A program made the position numbers and the translations under genes. The notes below the pieces were generated by a model, which worked only from the letters and a program-made list of their open reading frames with translations, did not search any database and was not told the DNA's origin. Source: Sesamum alatum (Eukaryota; Streptophyta; Magnoliopsida; Lamiales; Pedaliaceae). Taken from it: 64,000 bases of DNA. The DNA lies in contig JACGWO010000003.1 of assembly GCA_034509735.1 (NCBI GenBank), positions 5,704,001 through 5,768,000 on the forward strand, in the 5' to 3' direction. Shown here one piece after another: positions 1 through 10,063 of this stretch (the first letter of the stretch is position 1; each line of letters opens with the position of its first letter).

Positions 1-546
1 AAAATGGAAACTCACTCCTAGTCTACTCTCATTACATTATAAAAAATAGAAACCCCAGCGAAAACCCAGGGGGAGTACATAAGGAGGGAGGTAGAATGCC
101 TTATTATTCCAAGGCAACTAGAAAGAGAGAAGGAGAAAGCAGTTAAAGAGGCACACAGGCCCAACAGAAAATTAAACCATACATCCGGTCTAGGGCTCGT
201 GATCATCCATTTCCATCCAACACACATAATCACATGATCCAATCACATAATTATAATATATCAATAATTCATGATTTCCAATCATAATAATCCAAAACAG
301 AAATAAATGATCATGCGCACAACGTATGAAAAATAAAACACAAATATTGGTAATAATATTTTTCTCGTTTTAGGAAAACCTTTCCTCATTATTTTAAGTA
401 AAATAACCCCGGGATTCCAAATCCAATTTATTTTACTCCTAAAATAATGTCTTTAGGAATTTAGGCAAAATTGAACCCAAAAAATGAATTTTCAGAATTA
501 ATTCAAAATTTAAAACTGAAAAGTAAATAAAAAAAAATAAAAAATA

Positions 547-568
547 CTAGGGTTTCAAAAAACCCTAG
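547..568. repeat. Palindrome with telo-box-like arms (E1 leader)
   Basis: CTAGGGTTT and AAACCCTAG face each other across a short A-rich loop. The arms resemble the plant telo box (AAACCCTAA). The same palindrome marks the gag-proximal edge of the GC tract in E5, E7 and E11. Confidence 0.75.
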
Positions 569-1140
569 CTGCAGCAGCCGCCGGCCGCCGCCGCCGGCAG
601 CAGCCGGCCGGCCGTGCGCGCAGGGCAGCAGGCCCAGCCTGTCGCCCCTGCGCGCGCGCAAGCCCCTTGCCTGCGTGGGCGCGCGCAAGCCCGCTGGCAA
701 GCAGCGCGCTGCGCGGCCTGGTGTTCCGGCAGGCCGTCGCGCGCGCAGGCTCCTCTGCCTCGCGCGCGCCGGCCTGCTGGTCGCCAGCCGCGTGACTGCG
801 CTGTGCGCAGTGCGCGCGTGCAGACGCGCACTGGGCACGCCCGCCGGGGCGCGCGCGCGCAGACGCCTCCGTCTGCGTGCGTGCGCGCCTGGCAGCGCGC
901 CTGGTGCCGTCCGCGCGCCTGGTGCCGTCCGCGCGCGGGCTCTCCGCCCGACAGCCTTGCGCGCGCGCGCAGACACCCTCGTCTGCCCGCGCGCGCGCCC
1001 GCGCGCAGCCATCCTGGCTGCGCGCTGCCCCTGTGCGACCGGTTGGGCGGGCGCGCGCAGGCTACCCTTGCCTGCGCGCGTCTGCCCTGCCGGCAGCGCT
1101 CGGCTTCGCGCGGCCAGCCTTCCCGGCTGGCCGGCTGTGG
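569..1140 (-). repeat. GC-rich hairpin array in E1 leader
   Basis: About 570 bp of very GC-rich DNA sits inside an AT-rich element. Short inverted repeats are separated by alternating GCGCGC. Examples are CAGAC-6 nt-GTCTG at 860-875 and 970-985, CAGGC-7 nt-GCCTG at 1058-1074, and GGCCAGCC-5 nt-GGCTGGCC at 1112-1132. Equivalent arrays occur in E5, E7 and E11, with decayed versions in E4 and E6. Function unknown. Confidence 0.85.
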
Positions 1141-1340
1141 CGTTTCTCGTTTTCAGTTCAATTTTCCCCCGTTTCCCAAGAAAAAAACAGAAAAATACCA
1201 ACATTCAGAATTCCACACGAATTAAAAGCAATAAAACAACATGCTTTAATAATCAAGAAAATCAAGATTCAATTAAAACATGCTCAAAACACGTTTCATG
1301 CTTAAAACGCACATAAACCCTAGGCCTATACACCGAACCG

Positions 1341-1353
1341 GGCTCTAATACCA
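1341..1353 (-). promoter_or_regulatory. Primer-binding site (tRNA-iMet), E1
   Basis: The minus-strand reading is TGGTATTAGAGCC, one base different from the TGGTATCAGAGCC of the other copies. It lies one base inside the 5' LTR. It would pair with the 3' end of plant initiator tRNA-Met to prime minus-strand cDNA synthesis; the C-to-T change would weaken pairing. Confidence 0.85.
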
Positions 1354-1935
1354 CTGAAAGGAATTGTGGATTGTCCGGGAAAAGCGCGAATGCGGAAGCG
1401 CGGTATAATTAAAAAAAATTAAAACGGAATTTAAACATGCTTTTAAATTAAAACACGTTTCAAAGGGTGTGCCTTTGAAATTTCCCGGGTGTTCGGTGTA
1501 TCTCATGAATAAATCACATATAACATATCATGGAGGCCATAGGGTTGAAAATAAAAGAGGACGAAAATCTAAAACGAGACCTACCCGTTGTCGTTTTCGT
1601 CTTCAACGGCTACACGCGTTGTTCCCCGTTTTGCACCAAGATCTCGTTCTTGAGACCCTCCAAATCGTGACACACGATCCACCCACGTATCTTGCACGTC
1701 GTGCTAGCAACGAACAAGTGTATAATATTTGGAGTGGATGAATCAATAACACATTATGAATTAATGGTATTGATTCATCAAAGTTCTAATGTTCCAAGAA
1801 CAAGAGAACTAGTGGAATGTGTTTCTTGGAGAGAGAGAGGCGGACGAGTGATGAGAGGGAGAGGTCCGAGTGTGTGTGTGTGTTGTGTGTGTGTGTTGGA
1901 GATTCATCATCCTTCAACTTGTAGGATGCTAGGGG

Positions 1936-1944
1936 TTTATATAG
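1936..1944 (-). promoter_or_regulatory. LTR TATA box (E1)
   Basis: CTATATAAA on the minus strand, conserved at the same place in all type A LTRs. Transcription is expected to start about 30 bp downstream, towards lower coordinates. Confidence 0.7.
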
Positions 1945-1990
1945 AAGAGGAGTCTAATCCTCTTTAAACTCCTCTTTCAAGAACTCTATT

Positions 1991-2049
1991 TTGACTAGGA
2001 TTTTGACCTAGTCAAAGTCCTAGTCAAAGTAGTGTTTTGACCTAGTCAA
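1991..2049 (-). promoter_or_regulatory. W-box cluster in LTR U3 (E1)
   Basis: Six TTGAC/GTCAA cores lie in 59 bp (starts at 1991, 2003, 2011, 2023, 2037 and 2045), arranged as overlapping TTGACTAGGTCAA-like palindromes about 50 bp upstream of the TATA box. TTGAC[CT] is the core bound by plant WRKY factors, so stress-responsive transcription is plausible but inferred. Confidence 0.6.
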
Positions 2050-3337
2050 ACAATCCTAGCCATCCATCTCTCCATTCATCTCACCGTTGATTTAATTTAA
2101 TTTAATGGAATATTTAAAACCTATTTAAATATTTCCAAGAGGCTAAAATAAATATAAATATTATTTAAGCCCATTAAATAAATCCCTTTGATAAATCTAA
2201 TTTATCAATTAAATTCCTTATATCTAATAGAAGGAATTATTTCTCCAAGAAAAATAAAGGACCCGATTAAATCCGATTTAATCATTCCTTCACTCCAATA
2301 TTTAATTCCTAATTAAATATCTAAATGTGTGTGGATAGTGTGTGACTCTTTAGGTTCACCTTTCAGCTAGACTTGGTCGGATTCCTAGAATCCTTCCGTT
2401 ACCATGGGTGGTCATCTAGCAACGGTCCATGGCACTAGAGACTAGGTGAAATATTCAGGGATGAACATTTAGGCTCTAACAGTACACTTGTCCTTCTGTC
2501 TTCGGTCTCATCACTTAGAGTCTAGGGCACGGATAATGCAGGTACCCATTTTGGACCTAAGTGTCGGTCTGTCCTCACTAAACGCCGCAAGGGAATCCTT
2601 CCCTTCTGTTCAGTTACTGTGGCCACAGATTTTAGGGACAAGACACAGAGCATACATGAGACTCAACTGTCAATACCTATTGGCAGGAGACAGATCCTTT
2701 CTTGGAAACTACTGTCACTTTGTACACCAGAACTGTACTAGACATGGCTTATGACTACCAAAGATAATTCTGGCAATCTCTCACCATATCTAAGATACAG
2801 CCCTGATGTACAGGTAAACTCAGCAATTCCTCAAGTCAAAGGACTTGACCTGTACCGTTGGAACCGGGAATACACGTCATACCTTGCTGACCATACTCAA
2901 GGTCCTCCGTAAGACTGTTCCCGCGAGTCACCTCAGTCAGCTGCGTCCCAGCATGCTAACCCACTAACACTGCTTAGACGACCCTCGTCACCCGTCGATG
3001 AAACACGACTGCAGGTGCTTAGTGCAAGTCTCAAATGGAATCCCGGTACCCATTTTCGGGATTCCTTGACTTGGAGATTTCCGGACTGATTCGGGAAGAC
3101 TGATTCCATGGACCTACCTCCAAGCGTAGTCCCAGTCCCCGAAATTGATTCTCAGTCCGTGGGCTTTGTTTGCGTAGTGAACAGATATGGAAAACAAATA
3201 TAAGTGAACACAAACAAAGTGATGCCAAATGAAATTCACTTCTTTATTCATTAATGATTTATCAAACACCTGAAATTGTCTAGACATAGGTTACATATTC
3301 CTGCCAAAATTGGCTTACATGGTCACCTATTCTAACA

Positions 3338-3384
3338 ACATCTTGAGAAGATGGGGATTAGGCATATGGGTGATTGGCTTTAAA
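3338..3384 (+). pseudogene. E2 gag-pol C-terminal codons
   Basis: The final codons of pol read HLEKMGIRHMGDWL and stop at TAA, as at the C-termini of E5, E7 and E11. The RNase H domain upstream lies outside the window. It is a fragment left by the E1 insertion and has no function alone. Confidence 0.8.
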
Positions 3385-3399
3385 GGTCAAGTGGGAGAT
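3385..3399 (+). promoter_or_regulatory. Polypurine tract, E2
   Basis: GGTCAAGTGGGAGAT sits immediately before the LTR. It is the plus-strand primer site in reverse transcription and is conserved in every copy here. Confidence 0.8.
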
Positions 3400-4274
3400 T
3401 GTTAGAATAGGTGACCATGTAAGCCAATTTTGGCAGGAATATGTAACTATGTCTAGACAATTTCAGGTGTTTGATAAATCATTAATGAATAAAGAAGTGA
3501 ATTTCATTTGGCATCACTTTGTTTGTGTTCACTTATATTTGTTTTCCATATCTGTTCACTACGCAAACAAAGCCCACGGACTGAGACTCAATTTCGGGGA
3601 CTGGGACTACGCTTGGAGGTAGGTCCATGGAATCAGTCCGGAAATCTCCAAGTCAAGGAATCCCGAAAATGGGTACCGGGATTCCATTTGAGACTTGCAC
3701 TAAGCACCTGCTGTCGTGTTTCATCGACGGGTGACGAGGGTCGTCTAAGCAGTGTTAGTGTGGTTAGCATGCTGGGACGCAGCTGACTGAGGTGACTCGC
3801 GGGAACCGTCTTACGGAGGACCTTGAGTATGGTCAGCAAGGTATGACGTGTATTCCCGGTTCCAACGGTACAGGCCAAGTCCTTTGACTTGAGGAATTGC
3901 TCAGTTTACCTGTACGTTAGGGCTGTATCTTAGATATGGTGAGAGATTGCCAGAATTCTCTTTGGTAGTCATAAGCCATGTCTAGTGCAGTTCTGGTGTG
4001 CAAAGTGACAGTAGTTTCCAAGAAAGGATCTGTCTCCTGCCAATAGGTATTGACAGTTGAGTCTCATGTATGCTCTGTGTCTTGTCCCTAAAATCTGTGG
4101 CCACAGTAACTGAACAGAAGGGAAGGATTCCCTTGCGGCGTTTAGTGAGGACAGACCGACACTTAGGTCCAAAATGGGTACCTGCATTATCCGTGCCCTA
4201 GACTCTAAGTGATGAGACCGAAGACAGAAGGACAAGTGTACTGTTAGAGCCTAAATGTTCATCCCTGAATATTT

Positions 4275-4327
4275 CACCTAGTCTCTAGTGCCATGGACCG
4301 TTGCTAGATGACCACCCATGGTAACGG
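4275..4327 (+). other. U3 block conserved between type A and type B LTRs
   Basis: About 53 bp with two CCATGG sites around GACCGTTGCTAG. It is almost unchanged in type B LTRs (for example 10064-10116), while flanking DNA has diverged strongly. It lies about 460 bp upstream of the TATA box. Role unknown. Confidence 0.65.
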
Positions 4328-4678
4328 AAGGATTCTAGGAATCCGACCAAGTCTAGCTGAAAGGTGAACCTAAAGAGTCACACACTATCCACACACATTT
4401 AGATATTTAATTAGGAATTAAATATTGGAAGTGAAGGAATGATTAAATTGGATTTAATCGGGTCCTTTATTTTTTTCTTGGAGAAATAATTCCTTCTATT
4501 AGATATAAGGAATTAAATTGATAAATTAGATTTATCAAAGGGATTTATTTAATGGGCTTAAATAATATTTATATTTATTTTAGCCTCTTGGAAATATTTA
4601 AATAGGTTTTAAATATTCCATTAAATTAAATTAAATCAACGGTGAGATGAATGGGAGAGATGGATGGCTAGGATTGTT

Positions 4679-4737
4679 TTGACTAGGTCAAAACACTACT
4701 TTGACTAGGACTTTGACTAGGTCAAAATCCTAGTCAA
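4679..4737 (+). promoter_or_regulatory. W-box cluster in LTR U3 (E2)
   Basis: TTGAC at 4679, 4701 and 4713 and GTCAA at 4687, 4721 and 4733 give six WRKY-type cores in 59 bp, ending 47 bp before the TATA box. Confidence 0.6.
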
Positions 4738-4783
4738 AATAGAGTTCTTGAAAGAGGAGTTTAAAGAGGATTAGACTCCTCTT

Positions 4784-4792
4784 CTATATAAA
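4784..4792 (+). promoter_or_regulatory. LTR TATA box (E2)
   Basis: CTATATAAA on the + strand, 47 bp downstream of the W-box cluster; the presumed LTR core promoter. Confidence 0.72.
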
Positions 4793-5372
4793 CCCCTAGC
4801 ATCCTACAAGTTGTAGGATGATGAAACTCCAACACACACACTACAACACACACACACGGATTCTCTCTCCCTCTCTCATCGTCCGATTCTCTCTCCTCTC
4901 CAAGAAATATTTTCTTGGTTCTTTTGTTCTTGGAACATTAAGAACTTGATGAATCAATACCATTAATCAATAATGTGTTATTGATTCAATCCACTCCAAA
5001 AACATAAACTTGTTCGTTGCTAGCACGACGTGCAAGATACGTGGGTGGATCGTGTGTCACGATTTAGAGGGTCTCAAAGACGAGATCTTGGTGCAAAACG
5101 GGGAACAACGCTTGTAGCCGTTGAAGACGAAAACGACAACGGGTAGGTCTCGTTTTAATTTTTCGTCCTCTCTTTAATTTCCAACCCTATGGCCTCCATG
5201 ATTTATTTTGTGTTATTCATTCATGAGATACACCGAACGCCCGGGAAATTTCAAAGGCACACCCTTTGAAACGTGTTTTAATTTAAAAGCATGTTTAAAT
5301 TCCATATTTAATTTTAATTATACCGCGCTTCCGCATTCGCGCTTTTCCCGGGACGATCCAAAATTTCTTTCA

Positions 5373-5878
5373 GCTACGTCTTGGACGAGCCGCCACCGAG
5401 CGACTTACCGGAGGGGTCCATGCCTGAAGAACGTTTGACGTTCGAGAAGTGGCATGAGGACAACCGGAAAGTACGCAGTATCATACTGGCTTCGATGTCT
5501 AACGACATCCAGAAGCAGTATGAGAGTCTGGACAATGTCTCCGCCATAATGCTCCGCATGAACGAGGTTTATGCGGTTCCGGATAGGCGTATTAGATATG
5601 CCGCCACAAAAGCATTCTTTGGCACCAAGTTCGCTGAAGGATTGTCTGTACAGAGTCATGGGGTCAAGATGCTCTCCCTAGTGGAGAAACTCGAGGACCT
5701 TAAAGCTGGGCTTAACAATGACACGTACATTGACGTGATCCCCCAGTCGCTTCCTCCATCCTATGACCCGTTTGTTGTAAACTACAACATGAACGGACTT
5801 GAGAAGTCTATTCATGAGTTGATCAACATGCTGGTCCAATACGAGGCAACGACCCACAAGTCGGGGCGGCGGTATTGA
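5373..5878 (+). pseudogene. E3 gag, capsid region (5'-truncated)
   Basis: The frame opens directly at the E2 LTR boundary with ...YVLDEPPPSDLPEG and runs to a stop near codon 165 of the readable part. It is the copia gag (UBN2-type) core, with landmarks KAFFGTKFAEG, HGVKMLSLVEKLEDL and LPPSYDPFVVNYNMN. Gag forms the virus-like particle. The first 40 or so residues (MSKNPL...) are missing because E2 is inserted there. The frame shifts at about 5870, so the zinc knuckle lies in the next frame. The protein differs clearly from the gag of E5, E7, E10 and E11, which marks a separate subfamily. Confidence 0.85.
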
Positions 5879-6150
5879 TAGGAGAGGCTTCGACCTCCAA
5901 GGCGAATGGCAAGAGGGCCGGACGCTGGAAGAGGAAGAAGGGGCAAGGGAAGACGGTTGTGGCCCCTGCTCACGCTCCGGGTATCCCTGTTGCTCCAGTT
6001 GGACCGAGCAAAGGGAAAGGGAAGGCCCGTGGTTCTCAGCGGTCCAAGACAAATGATGTCTGCATACATTGCCAAGGGAAAGGGCATTGGAAGAGGGAGT
6101 GCCACAACTCCTCTCCAACCCAGGTGTGTTTGTGGTTGAAGTTAATATGA
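5875..6150 (+). pseudogene. E3 gag nucleocapsid with zinc knuckle
   Basis: This is the continuation of gag after the frameshift: a Lys/Gly-rich basic stretch, then a CCHC knuckle CIHCQGKGHWKREC (C-x2-C-x4-H-x4-C) encoded at 6061-6102. The knuckle binds RNA during packaging. A second frameshift just after it places protease in the frame starting at 6069. A real full-length product would span all three frames. Confidence 0.82.
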
Positions 6151-7586
6151 TTACTAATTCTGCTTCATGGGTATTGGATACCGGGTGTGGTGCTCACATC
6201 TGCAATGATTTGCAGGCACTGCAAAGAAGCAGAAGGCTAACCAAGGATGAGATGATCCTGAGGCTAGGCGATGGCAAAGCCGTTGCTGCGAAGGCCGTAG
6301 GATCACTAGAGTTAGCCATTAGTAGTCATGTTAGAATTGTACTGAACAACTGTTTCTATGTACTTAGCATGATTAAAAACATTATTTCCATCCCGGTCCT
6401 TGATAAGGAGGGATATGAATTTACCATCAATAAAAACGTTTTTTTTCATTATCAAAGATGGTATTTCTCATTTGCTGGTACATTGGTCAACGGTCTGTAC
6501 ATACTTCAACAGTCTAATTGGATTATGACTGCAGAACACAAACGAAAACGTGATGATCATAACAACGCACAGATATGGCATGCGAGGTTAGGTCATATCT
6601 CTAAAGATAGGATAAGAAGGTTGGTGGACTCAAAGAGCCTAGAAATAGACGATTTGGACAACCTACCGACCTGCGAATCCTGTCTAAAGGGAAAGATGAC
6701 CAAGAAACCCTTTGTTGGACAAAGTACGCTAGCCAGTGGTCTGTTGGATTTGATCCATACAGATGTCTGTGGTCCACTAAATACTCAGGCTAGAGGTGGG
6801 TACTCGTACTTCATAACCTTTGCCGATGATCACTCACGGTATGGTTATGTTTACCTGATAAGGTACAAGTCTGAAGCCTTTGGAAGGTTTAAGGAATACA
6901 GACTTGAAGTAGAGAACCAAACCGGTCGAAAGATCAAAGCCCTTCGGTCGGACCGAGGTGGAGAGTATTTGAGTGGTGAGTTTACTGATTATCTAAAAGA
7001 GAATGGGATTCTCTCTCAGTGGACCGCTCCTGGAACACCGCAGCTTAATGGTGTGTCTGAAAGGAGGAATCGGACCTTGTTGGACATGGTCCGATCCATG
7101 ATGAGTTTTACCGAACTACCCCTTTCCTTCTGGGGATACGCTCTTGAGACGGCGGCCAAAGTTTTGAACTTGCCACCATCTAAAAGGGTATCCCAGACGC
7201 CATATGAGATATGGCATGGCAAGCCTGCCTCCTACAAATACTTGAAAGTGTGGGGTTGCCCCGCATATGTCAAGAGATTAGTGGAAGATAAACTGGACTC
7301 GAGGTCTAGTTTATGCAGGTTCATCGGCTATCCGAAAGAAACTGCGGGGTATTATTTCTATGATCCCTCCGAGCAAAAGGTTTTTGTCTCGCGAAACGCA
7401 GTGTTCTTGGAAAAAGGTCTTCCATCGGATAGTCGACGCGATGAGGTACTCCTTGAGGAATCAAGTGAGGTACCCCATGAGGCGGCAGTGACATCTGAGC
7501 CAGTGGTTCCCACTGATATTGTTCCAGTCCTCCGTAGGTCGGCCAGAGTATCCATGCACCTGATAGGTATGGATTTCTGGGCCTGA
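6069..7586 (+). pseudogene. E3 pol: protease and integrase
   Basis: The open frame is 505 codons. The first 25 or so are out of the true frame, so the genuine sequence starts near 6130. The aspartic protease motif is WVLDTGCGAH (D37). The integrase zinc-binding HHCC is H171, H176, C202, C205 (GAG-pre-integrase region). The integrase catalytic triad is D232 (HTDVCGP), D295 (RSDRGGEY) and E331 (NGVSERRN), a DD35E arrangement. The frame ends with a stop in the integrase-RT linker, after the LRRSARVS motif. Integrase would insert the cDNA with a 5-bp duplication. The catalytic residues are intact, but the polyprotein is broken on both sides. Confidence 0.88.
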
Positions 7587-7847
7587 CCGGTCAGTTGGAT
7601 AATGATCCAAAGACATACGGAGAAGCGATGTCGGACATCGATTCGGACAAGTGGCTTGAGGCCATGAAATCCGAGATGGACTCGATGGGTACAAACAAGG
7701 TTTGGACCTAGCAGATCCACCAAAAGGGGTTAAACCCGAAGCTGGAACATACGTTTTGATGATGAAGTCATACGGGGATATGATTTCATCAAGAACGAGT
7801 CCGATCCTTGTGTATACAAGAAGATCAGTGGGAGCTCAGTTGCGTTT
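7587..7847 (+). pseudogene. E3 pol: RT N-terminal region with internal deletion
   Basis: NDPKTYGEAMSDID is readable, then PPKGVKP, after which the sequence jumps at about 7740-7755 to a WNIRFDEV-like segment. Compared with E10 about 110 codons are missing, including the RT motif QMDVKTAFLNG and the segment up to KQASR. In-frame stops follow. This copy could not encode a working reverse transcriptase. Confidence 0.8.
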
Positions 7848-8396
7848 TTGGTGCTTTACGTGGATGACATCTTGCTCATTGGGAATGATGCTAAGATGTT
7901 GGGTACCACTAAAGCTTGGTTGTCAACGCAATTCTCCATGAAGGACATGGGCAAGGCATCCTACATCCTTGGCATCAAGATCTACAGGGATAGATCTAGA
8001 AGGATGTTAGGAATGGCCCGGTCCTCGTACATTGAGAAAGTCTTGAAGAGATTCAAGATGGAGAACTCAAAACGAGGATTCCTTCCTATGAGGCATGGAA
8101 TTAAGTTATCCAAGAAGCAGTCTCCTAAGACTGATGAGGAGCTTAAACGGATGTTGGACATCCCCTATGCTTCAGCCGTAGGCAACATACAGTATGTTGT
8201 TCAGTGCACTAGACATGATGTGGCTTTCGCTTTGAGCGTAACAAGTCGATATCAGTCGTGTGTCGGGGAGGCACACTGGAGTGCAGTCAAGACTATTCTA
8301 AAGTACCTGAAAAGGACTAAGGACATGTTCTTGATCTACGGCGGTGGAGAGTTGATACTGGAAGGCTATAGCGACATTAAGCTTCCAGTCGAATGA
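7848..8396 (+). pseudogene. E3 pol: RT active-site region and start of RNase H
   Basis: The open frame is 182 codons. The RT catalytic box YVDDILLIG comes at residues 4-7, followed by FSMKDMGKASYILGI, the thumb-like region RGFLPMRHGIKLSKKQ and the connection SAVGNIQYVVQCTRHDVAFALS. It ends in a frameshift inside the first RNase H motif (expected SDASF reads SDIKLPVE). The palm N-terminal half is deleted upstream. Confidence 0.85.
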
Positions 8397-8841
8397 CGAT
8401 GATGCCAAGTCTCAGTATGATTTTGTATTCAGACTTAATGGTGGCGTGGTTACTTGGAAGGGTTCCAAGTAGGCTACCACGGCGGACTCCACCATAGAGT
8501 TTTGAATACATAGCGGCTTTTGGAAGCTGCTAAGGAGTGGTTTGGTTGATGAGCTACATCCAAGGGTTGGATGTAGTACCTAGCATTGCTAAGCCTGTAA
8601 TTATCTTTTATGATAACAACAGGGCGATAGCACTAGCAAAGGAACCGAGATCTCATCACGATCCAAGCATATTCTTAGACGCTACCATCTCTTAGAGAGA
8701 TGGATAGCAGGAGTGACGTTCGGTTGGATCGAGTCAACTCCGCAGAAAACATAGCAGATCCACTTGCTAAGCCCATGTCGCAAGTTGCCCATACTCACCA
8801 TCTGAATAAGAGGTTCGAGGTCAATGGGTGATTGGCTTTAG
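8397..8841 (+). pseudogene. E3 pol: decayed RNase H and C-terminus
   Basis: Remnants of FRLNGGVV, SKQATT-like, CDNN and SADNIADPLAKPMSQ are scattered over shifted frames with stops. The end GDWL plus TAG (8839-8841) is retained just before the polypurine tract. Confidence 0.78.
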
Positions 8842-8855
8842 GTCAAGTAGGAGAT
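8841..8855 (+). promoter_or_regulatory. Polypurine tract, E3
   Basis: GGTCAAGTAGGAGAT, one base different from the type A tract (GGTCAAGTGGGAGAT), immediately before the type B LTR. Confidence 0.78.
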
Positions 8856-9127
8856 TGTTGGAATAGGTGACCAGAAAGCCAATAGGTTTGGCAATTTGTA
8901 ACCTATCCGACAACTTGATGTGAATGTAATATTATTATGTGATGAATAAGATGAGTGTTCGTCACCAATGGTACCTTCTTTGTTGCGCTCATCTTACATT
9001 TGTTAAAACGGTGTTTAACTTATATCGCAACAAAGTCCACAGACCATGGATAACAACTTGTGCAGTTGGGCCACGCATTGGATGGTGGTCATGAAACCAA
9101 CTGATTAAGAGTTGGGTATGAAACGTT

Positions 9128-9132
9128 CCAAG
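9128..9132 (+). repeat. Target-site duplication, left copy (CCAAG)
   Basis: The 5 bp before the nested LTR; the right copy at 11356-11360 is CCTAG, one mismatch. Confidence 0.75.
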
Positions 9133-10063
9133 TGTTGGAATAGGTGACCAGAAAGCCAATAGGTTTGGCAATTTGTAACCTATCCGACAACTTGATGTGA
9201 ATGTAATATTATTATGTGATGAATAAGATGAGTGTTCGTCACCAATGGTACCTTCTTTGTTGCGCTCATCTTACATTTGTTAAGCCGGTGTTTAACTTAT
9301 ATCGCAAGAAAGCCCACAGACCATGGATAACAACTCGTGCAGTTGGGCCACGCATTGGATGGTGGTCATGAAACAAAACTGATTAAGAGTTGGGTCTGAA
9401 ACGTTCCAAGTCGAGGACCTCGAGATAGGGCATCGAGAGTCCTATTGAGACTTGCGTTAAGAGTCGTGTTCATTGGATGAGTGCCGTGTTTCATCGGCAG
9501 CAGGCGTGGGACGCCTACACGATCTTGATGGGTTGGTCGACTGGGTCGAGCCGACTGGACTGACTCGCGGGGATCATCATATGGAAGCCTTGGAGGCTTG
9601 GTCGGTATGATTAGATTCCCCGGTTCCGATAGTACGGGTGTAATCCTCAGACTTGAGGAATCATGGCAGTCACGTGCACAGGACGGCTGTACTTGGATCT
9701 GGCGAGAGGTGATCATTCTGTAAGATGATCATTATAAGCCTTGTCCAGTGCAGTCGGAATGTGTAGCGAGGACGGTGGATTCCAAGAAGAGGATCCGTCC
9801 CCTGTCAGTATACGACAGAGGTATCTCCTATGCACTCGGAGACACGTACATGCTGTTTGAAGCTGTGGCCACAGTGGTTGGTCGAACAGGGAATGGTTTC
9901 CTGTGTCGACGCAAGGAAGCATACGTGGTCTCGAGTATTAAGCATAGATGCCTAGTCAAGGATGGGAACGACGCCCAATTCCATACCCTAGACTAAGGCC
10001 GGGAGACGGTAGATGGAAGGATCGTACCCGTACGGAATCGGCGCCTAAATGTTCACGCCAATT

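Larger units (their letters stand above)
1..1340 (-). other. E1 leader (5' untranslated region, partial)
   Basis: This is the transcribed non-coding leader between PBS and gag, collinear with the leaders of E5, E7 and E11. The stretch 1-545 is AT-rich and holds no gene. A telo-box-like palindrome and a GC-rich hairpin tract follow, then an AT-rich segment of about 200 bp up to the PBS. Long Ala/Arg/Pro-rich reading frames occur in all frames of the GC tract; I treat them as composition artefacts. Confidence 0.8.
1..3337 (-). mobile_element. E1: Ty1/copia retrotransposon, 5' part only (leader, PBS, 5' LTR)
   Basis: Reading on the minus strand, this is a type A 5' LTR (1355-3337), a tRNA-iMet primer-binding site (1341-1353) and a leader that runs off the left edge. 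The gag-pol and 3' LTR must lie left of the window. Its outer end (CTAACA at 3337) abuts the last 62 bp of another element's internal region, so E1 is inserted in E2. The expected 5-bp target copy is ACATC at 3338-3342; the partner copy is outside the window. Confidence 0.88.
1355..3337 (-). repeat. E1 5' LTR (type A, 1,983 bp)
   Basis: On the + strand it starts TGAAAGGAATTG and ends CTATTCTAACA, so on its own strand it has the canonical TG...CA ends. It contains the minus-strand TATA box (1936-1944), a W-box cluster upstream of it, GT and GA runs on the transcribed side, and the U3 block shared with type B LTRs. It forms the left arm of a roughly 2-kb inverted repeat with the E2 LTR at 3400-5372. 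Confidence 0.93.
3338..5372 (+). mobile_element. E2: Ty1/copia retrotransposon, 3' end only (plus strand)
   Basis: The last 62 bp of a type A internal region (3338-3399) are followed by a complete 3' LTR. Everything upstream was displaced to the left by the insertion of E1 at 3337/3338. The LTR ends exactly where an internal gag codon of E3 begins, so E2 is itself inserted in the gag of E3. The right target copy should be GCTAC at 5373-5377. Confidence 0.87.
3400..5372 (+). repeat. E2 3' LTR (type A, 1,973 bp, plus strand)
   Basis: It begins TGTTAGAATAGGTGACC and ends TTTCTTTCA, with TG...CA termini. The promoter elements are on the + strand: W-box cluster 4679-4737 and TATA 4784-4792. It is inverted relative to the E1 LTR, with a 62-bp spacer. 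It closely resembles the E10 LTR at 57866-59707. Confidence 0.93.

Noticed and set aside
547..568. Interstitial telomere sequence
   Set aside because: Only one AAACCCTAG per arm is present; there is no tandem array of the 7-bp plant telomere repeat.
569..1225. Long Ala/Arg/Pro-rich open frames on both strands in the GC tracts (also 27643-28267, 39555-40391, 54925-55753)
   Set aside because: They overlap in several frames at once, consist of low-complexity GCGC translation, lack any domain and fall in non-coding leaders.
1860..1905. Microsatellites (GT and GA runs) in LTRs as independent repeats
   Set aside because: They are part of every type A LTR at the same place and need no separate explanation.
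2488..2754. 88-codon open frame repeated in many LTRs (also 3969-4235, 21275-21544, 57007-57273, 58859-59125)
   Set aside because: It lies in U3 of the LTR, occurs with frame-breaking indels in sister LTRs, and has no recognisable domain; it is copied because the LTR is copied.
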